Source: Candidatus Sphingomonas colombiensis (GTDB taxonomy: Bacteria > Pseudomonadota > Alphaproteobacteria > Sphingomonadales > Sphingomonadaceae). From it: a DNA stretch of 64,000 nucleotides. A program made the translations under genes and the position numbers. The notes under the pieces were generated by a model that worked only from the letters and a program-made list of their open reading frames with translations, did no database searches and was not told where the DNA came from. The stretch is from assembly GCA_029202845.1 (NCBI GenBank), contig CP119315.1, positions 1,891,001 through 1,955,000 of the forward strand, given 5' to 3'. Positions 59,850-64,000 of the stretch are shown here, piece by piece. Every line of letters begins with the position of its first letter. Within the stretch, counting starts at the first letter, position 1.

Positions 59850-60611
59850 ATGGCGGTGCTTGCTGATTCCATGACGGCAAGGAAGGGGCGCGATCGCTTC
59901 TTCCTGATCGGTGCGTTCCTGATGGCCGCGGTCATCGTCGCCGGCTTTGCGGTCAATCTGGCGCTTGGGCGATCCAGCTTCGGGCTGCCACTCATCTTTC
60001 ATGTCCACGCGTTCATCTTCTTCGGGTGGGTCGCGCTGTATCTGACGCAGAATGTGCTGATCGAACTGGGGTCGGTTCGGGTCCACCGCACGCTCGGCTG
60101 GATGGCCGTGCTGTGGGTGCCCGCGATGGTCGCGATGGGCACCGCGATCACCGTTTACGTGGTGCGGATGAATATCGCGCCGCCTTTTTTCGACGCGCGC
60201 GAATTCCTGTTCGGTAACCCGATCGCGATACTCTGTTTCGCCGGGCTGGTGGCGACAGCGATCGCGATGCGGCGGCGTACCCCATGGCACCGGCGGCTGA
60301 TGTTCTCCGCGATGGCGATCCTTACCGGGCCCGGTTTTGGCCGCCTGCTGCCGATGCCGTTCATGATCCCATGGTCCTGGCCGATCGCCGCGGTGGCGGC
60401 GCCGCTGTTGTTTATCGTCGCGGGCATTGTCGCCGATTGGATTCGCCTGCGCAGCGTGCACCCGGCATGGCTGTGCGCGGTCGCGGCGATACTCAGCACG
60501 CATCTTGTGTCTCAGGCGCTGGCGTTCAGCGCCCTTGGCGAAACGGTGACGCGCGAGGTGATCGCCGGGATGCCGGGCGCAAACCGCAGCTTCGCACCGC
60601 ACTTCCCTTGA
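59850..60611 (+). CDS. Polytopic membrane protein of unknown function
   Basis: A 253-aa protein with about seven hydrophobic segments (AAVIVAGFAVNLALG, HVHAFIFFGWVALYLTQNVL, HRTLGWMAVLWVPAMVAMG). His residues flank helices 2 and 3 (HVHAF, VHRTLGW), which may ligand haem or metal. AGGGGAGA precedes the ATG at 59850. Confidence 0.65.
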   Translation: MAVLADSMTARKGRDRFFLIGAFLMAAVIVAGFAVNLALGRSSFGLPLIFHVHAFIFFGWVALYLTQNVLIELGSVRVHRTLGWMAVLWVPAMVAMGTAITVYVVRMNIAPPFFDAREFLFGNPIAILCFAGLVATAIAMRRRTPWHRRLMFSAMAILTGPGFGRLLPMPFMIPWSWPIAAVAAPLLFIVAGIVADWIRLRSVHPAWLCAVAAILSTHLVSQALAFSALGETVTREVIAGMPGANRSFAPHFP

Positions 60612-60643
60612 TTGCGCGCGCCGGGCAGTCCATCTGACGATAT

Positions 60644-61642
60644 ATGGAGCAGCCTACCAATTTGCGCGGCCTGGATTTGCGCGCCGAGATCGAACGACTC
60701 CGCAAGGAGCGGAACGCAGTCATCCTGGCGCATTATTATCAGAAGCCGGAAATTCAGGATCTCGCCGATTTCGTCGGCGACAGCCTCGATCTGAGCCGCA
60801 AGGCACAGGCGACCGATGCCGATGTGATCGCTTTTTGCGGCGTGCGTTTCATGGCGGAGACGGCGAAGATCCTGTCGCCTGACAAGATCGTCGTGCTGCC
60901 CGATATGGACGCCGGTTGCAGCCTTGAGGATAGCTGCCCGCCCGAGCAATTCGCGGCATTCCGTGCGCAGCACCCGGATGCGATCGCGCTGACCTACATC
61001 AATTGCTCGGCGGCGGTGAAGGCGCTGTCGGACGTGATCGTCACCTCGTCCTCTGCGGAAAAGATTCTGTCGCAGATTCCGAAGGATCAGCCGATCATCT
61101 TTGGCCCCGATCGCAATCTCGGCGGCTATCTCGCGCGCAAGACCGGGCGGGATCTGATTCTGTGGCCCGGTGTGTGCATCGTGCATGAGGCGTTCAGCGA
61201 GACGGAACTACTCAAGCTGAAGGCGGAGCATCCCAGCGCGCCGATCGCGGCGCATCCCGAGTGCCCGGCGGTGATCCTCGATCATGCCGATTATGTCGGC
61301 TCGACCAGCGGCATCCTCGAATATGCCAAGTCCTTCCCCGGCGACACGCTGATCGTCGCGACCGAGCCGCACATCATCCATCAGATGGAAAAGGCGCTGC
61401 CGGGCAAGAATTTCATCGGTGCGCCCGGCGCGGACGGCAACTGCAACTGCAACATCTGCCCGTATATGGCGCTCAACACGATGGAGAAGCTCTACATCGC
61501 GCTCCGCGATCTGGAGCCACGCATCGAGATGGACGAGGAATTGCGGCTGGGCGCGAAGAAGAGCCTCGACGCAATGCTGGCCATGGCGAGCGGGACGGTC
61601 GGGCTGGGTGATCTCGGCCCGGCGAAGGTCAAAGGCGACTGA
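60644..61642 (+). CDS. nadA: Quinolinate synthase A
   Basis: NAD synthesis: condenses iminoaspartate with DHAP to quinolinate, using a [4Fe-4S] cluster. The 332-aa protein has AHYYQKPEIQDLADFVGDSL, FCGVRFMAETAKIL, PDMDAGCSLEDSCP, and the cluster Cys in CNCNICPYMALNTMEK. nadB/nadC are not in the window. Confidence 0.95.
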   Translation: MEQPTNLRGLDLRAEIERLRKERNAVILAHYYQKPEIQDLADFVGDSLDLSRKAQATDADVIAFCGVRFMAETAKILSPDKIVVLPDMDAGCSLEDSCPPEQFAAFRAQHPDAIALTYINCSAAVKALSDVIVTSSSAEKILSQIPKDQPIIFGPDRNLGGYLARKTGRDLILWPGVCIVHEAFSETELLKLKAEHPSAPIAAHPECPAVILDHADYVGSTSGILEYAKSFPGDTLIVATEPHIIHQMEKALPGKNFIGAPGADGNCNCNICPYMALNTMEKLYIALRDLEPRIEMDEELRLGAKKSLDAMLAMASGTVGLGDLGPAKVKGD

Positions 61643-61648
61643 TGGGGG

Positions 61649-61739
61649 GCGGGAGGCTGGCTGCTCTCCCGCGACCATCGCGCATGCCTTGCGCGAAATT
61701 CCTGGCCTGACAGGGGGGCGCCCCGGCGTTGGGCCGGGG
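61649..61739. terminator. Two hairpins between convergent nadA and purQ
   Basis: GCGGGAG (61649-61655) pairs with CTCCCGC (61666-61672), and CCCCGGC (61721-61727) with GCCGGGG (61733-61739). They probably end both nadA and the purSQ unit. Confidence 0.55.
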
Positions 61740-61753
61740 AACGGCGAAAGCGG

Positions 61754-62415
<662 letters not shown>

Positions 62416-62419
<4 letters not shown>

Positions 62420-62658
62420 TTCGCAGGCTCCAGATGTTCGATGCGATAATTTTCGATCACCGTATTGGCGAGGAGCTGCCGGCACATCGCATCGATCGCC
62501 GAATCATCGGTCGAATCGGCGACATCCAGCTCGATCAACTTGCCGACGCGGGCGTCGTTGATTCCGGAAAAGCCAAGGCCGGCAAGGGCGTGTTCAATCG
62601 CCTTGCCCTGCGGATCGAGCACGCCGGGCTTCAGCGTCACATGGATGCGGAGCTTCAT
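62416..62658 (-). CDS. purS: Phosphoribosylformylglycinamidine synthase subunit PurS
   Basis: An 80-aa PurS: MKLRIHVTLKPGVLDPQGKA, ALAGLGFSGINDARVGKLIE and LLANTVIENYRIE. It bridges PurL and PurQ. The start at 62658 is the conserved one. Confidence 0.93.
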
Positions 62659-62792
62659 GTCCGCGCCTATGCCGTAGCGCGCGACGCCCCGCAACCTCGC
62701 GCTGTTAAAGTCGATCGCGCCGTCACGATCGCGGTTGCCGAAAATTAACCTTGTTATGCGATGGTGGCCCGCGTGGGAGCGAGGGTCGTTGT

Positions 62793-62945
62793 ATGATCTC
62801 AGGTATCGCCACCGCGCTGTTCGTCGCGCTTTTCGCGTTCGGCGGTGACTATTTCGGCTGGGAAGACCCGCACGGCCGGGTGAGCATTGCGTTGCTCGTC
62901 GTGTTCCTGTGCGGGGTCGTCGTCGGCTATCGCTTCAAGGGGTGA
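62793..62945 (+). CDS. 50-aa membrane protein
   Basis: Two hydrophobic segments (ISGIATALFVALFAFG and VSIALLVVFLCGVVVGYRF) separated by a polar WEDPHGR loop. The basic C-terminal end is RFKG. It overlaps the end of the convergent M20 gene by 19 nt. No function can be assigned. Confidence 0.55.
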   Translation: MISGIATALFVALFAFGGDYFGWEDPHGRVSIALLVVFLCGVVVGYRFKG

Positions 62946-64000
62946 GCGGCACGCGGCTGCGCGGCGAGCCGGCTGATCAGCGCGGCACTGCGCAGCGCCT
63001 GGCGCGGCAGGCTGGCGAGGTCGATCCACTCCCCGTCTGCATGCGAATTGCCGCCCGACGCGCCCAATCCGCCCATCGTCACTGCGTCCGCCGCAACGAA
63101 GCTCGAATCCGCCGCGCCCCGGCGTGACGGATCATATTCCGGCATTTCGGGCAGGCCGAACTCGCGGTTGACGCGATTAAGTTCGCCCAGCAGCGCGCGA
63201 TTGGCGCTGGTCGGCGGCATCGTCGGATATCCTTCGAAGAAGCCGATCGTCGCGGTGGTTCCCGGCAGATGCTGCGCGACGATTTCCTGCATCCGCCCAC
63301 GCACCCGCGCTTCCTGTTCCGGGGTGAGCGCGCGCAGATCACCACGCGCCACCGCATCGGATGCGACGATATTGGGCTTGCCCGTGCCCGTCGCGACGAC
63401 GCCCGCCGTGTCCATCGCCGCCGGGGTGCCACCGGCCATCACGCCGACATTATAGGTCAGGTTCTTTTCGGGCAGCTCGCGGCGGAACGTGTCGAGGATG
63501 CGCGCCAGCTCGTAGATCGCGCCATAACCGAGCGCGCTGCCGAACACCCCGCTCGAATGGCCCGTCTTGCCATTCGCGACGATCTCCCAGGTCAGCGATC
63601 CGCGCCGTGCGACGGTGGCGTAATCGGTGCCGTTCTCGGTCGCGACATTTTCATATTCCAGCGCGACATCGGCCCATTTGCCCGCATCGATCAGGTCGCG
63701 CCGCGCCGCGTCCTGCGGTGCGCCGGTGCGTTCTTCGTCGCCGGTCAGCACCACCTTGATATCGGCGTTCTTCAGCGTGCCCGCCGCTTGCATTGCGCGC
63801 AATGCCGCGATGATCACCACCAGCCCGCCCTTGTCGTCGCCCACACCCGGCCCGATCGCGCGGCCGCCCTCGCGCCGGAAGCCGGTGAACGGGCTGGAGG
63901 GTTCGAACACGGTATCGAGGTGGCCGATCAACAGGATGCGCTTGCCGCGCCCGTTGCCCGTGTGCGTCGCGACGATATGGCCGGCGCGGCCGGTGGCGCG
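62927..64000 (-). CDS. M20-family metallopeptidase (glutamate-carboxypeptidase-like), partial
   Basis: About 357 residues to the window edge; the N-terminus is cut off. The family metal ligands are LIGHLDTVFEPS (His-x-Asp), GVGDDKGGLVV and TGDEERTGAPQ (catalytic Glu). The dimerisation insert and the final HADGEWIDL, with a His ligand, follow. It resembles glutamate carboxypeptidase/CPG2. Confidence 0.88.
   Translation of the reverse strand, partial: RATGRAGHIVATHTGNGRGKRILLIGHLDTVFEPSSPFTGFRREGGRAIGPGVGDDKGGLVVIIAALRAMQAAGTLKNADIKVVLTGDEERTGAPQDAARRDLIDAGKWADVALEYENVATENGTDYATVARRGSLTWEIVANGKTGHSSGVFGSALGYGAIYELARILDTFRRELPEKNLTYNVGVMAGGTPAAMDTAGVVATGTGKPNIVASDAVARGDLRALTPEQEARVRGRMQEIVAQHLPGTTATIGFFEGYPTMPPTSANRALLGELNRVNREFGLPEMPEYDPSRRGAADSSFVAADAVTMGGLGASGGNSHADGEWIDLASLPRQALRSAALISRLAAQPRAAHPLKR

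Overview
The window is a GC-rich alphaproteobacterial chromosome segment, most likely from Sphingomonas or a close relative. The evidence is the order rplO-secY-adk / rpsM-rpsK-rpoA-rplQ, two exported proteins with the PEPxxWA-CTERM tail common in sphingomonads, a fused ThiS-ThiG protein, a DUF1476 ATPase-inhibitor gene beside bolA and grxD, and dense genes with frequent 4-nt stop/start overlaps. No rRNA, tRNA, CRISPR array or prophage was seen.

Layout. 1-12.6 kb is the end of the ribosomal-protein superoperon (rplO end, secY, adk, an exported SRPBCC protein, then rpsM, rpsK, rpoA, rplQ). It is split by a 6,432-bp insertion at 3195-9626. 12.6-23.5 kb is housekeeping (TauE-like permease, guaA, a B3-type metallo-beta-lactamase-fold protein, panB, yfgM-like, bamB, der, an HPt protein). 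23.5-30 kb, mostly minus strand, holds bfr/bfd, DUF418, a His-rich cation efflux protein, recN and bamD. 30-45 kb holds a ManA-like protein, two PEP-CTERM proteins, purL, a phospholipase D-like protein, arsC, accBC, aroQ and thiSG. 44-53.7 kb holds a TPP enzyme, an SMP-30 protein, a VIT transporter, scoAB with an embedded acid phosphatase gene, leuCD, a quinone oxidoreductase, DUF1476, bolA and grxD. 53.8-64 kb holds an S9 peptidase, a BlaI/M56 regulatory pair, an MBL hydrolase, DUF4230, nadA, purSQ and a partial M20 peptidase.

The main discovery is the 3195-9626 insertion. Its ends are inverted repeats whose outer 17 bp are identical, with weaker matches further in, and it is flanked by the exact 8-bp direct repeat CGCCGCCG. 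It encodes an IS1-type DDE transposase with an unusual Cys/His C-terminal extension. The cargo is a complete bacterial RNA-repair pair, Hen1 and Pnkp, plus a divergent two-gene unit (a 69-aa protein of unknown function translationally coupled to a MerR-like HTH protein). Three regularly spaced GGATCA-type repeats lie in the divergent promoter region between transposase and regulator. The whole looks like a self-contained, self-regulated transposon that moves an RNA-repair system. It sits immediately upstream of a probable rpsM-operon promoter.

Other non-coding structure stands out. A six-helix RNA-like region (3034-3174) lies just outside the left end of the transposon. Stable hairpins occupy the rplO-secY, rpsM-rpsK, rpsK-rpoA and rpoA-rplQ spacers, a long hairpin precedes leuC, and a palindrome lies upstream of bfd. 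All functional calls come from reading the sequence; no database search was run.
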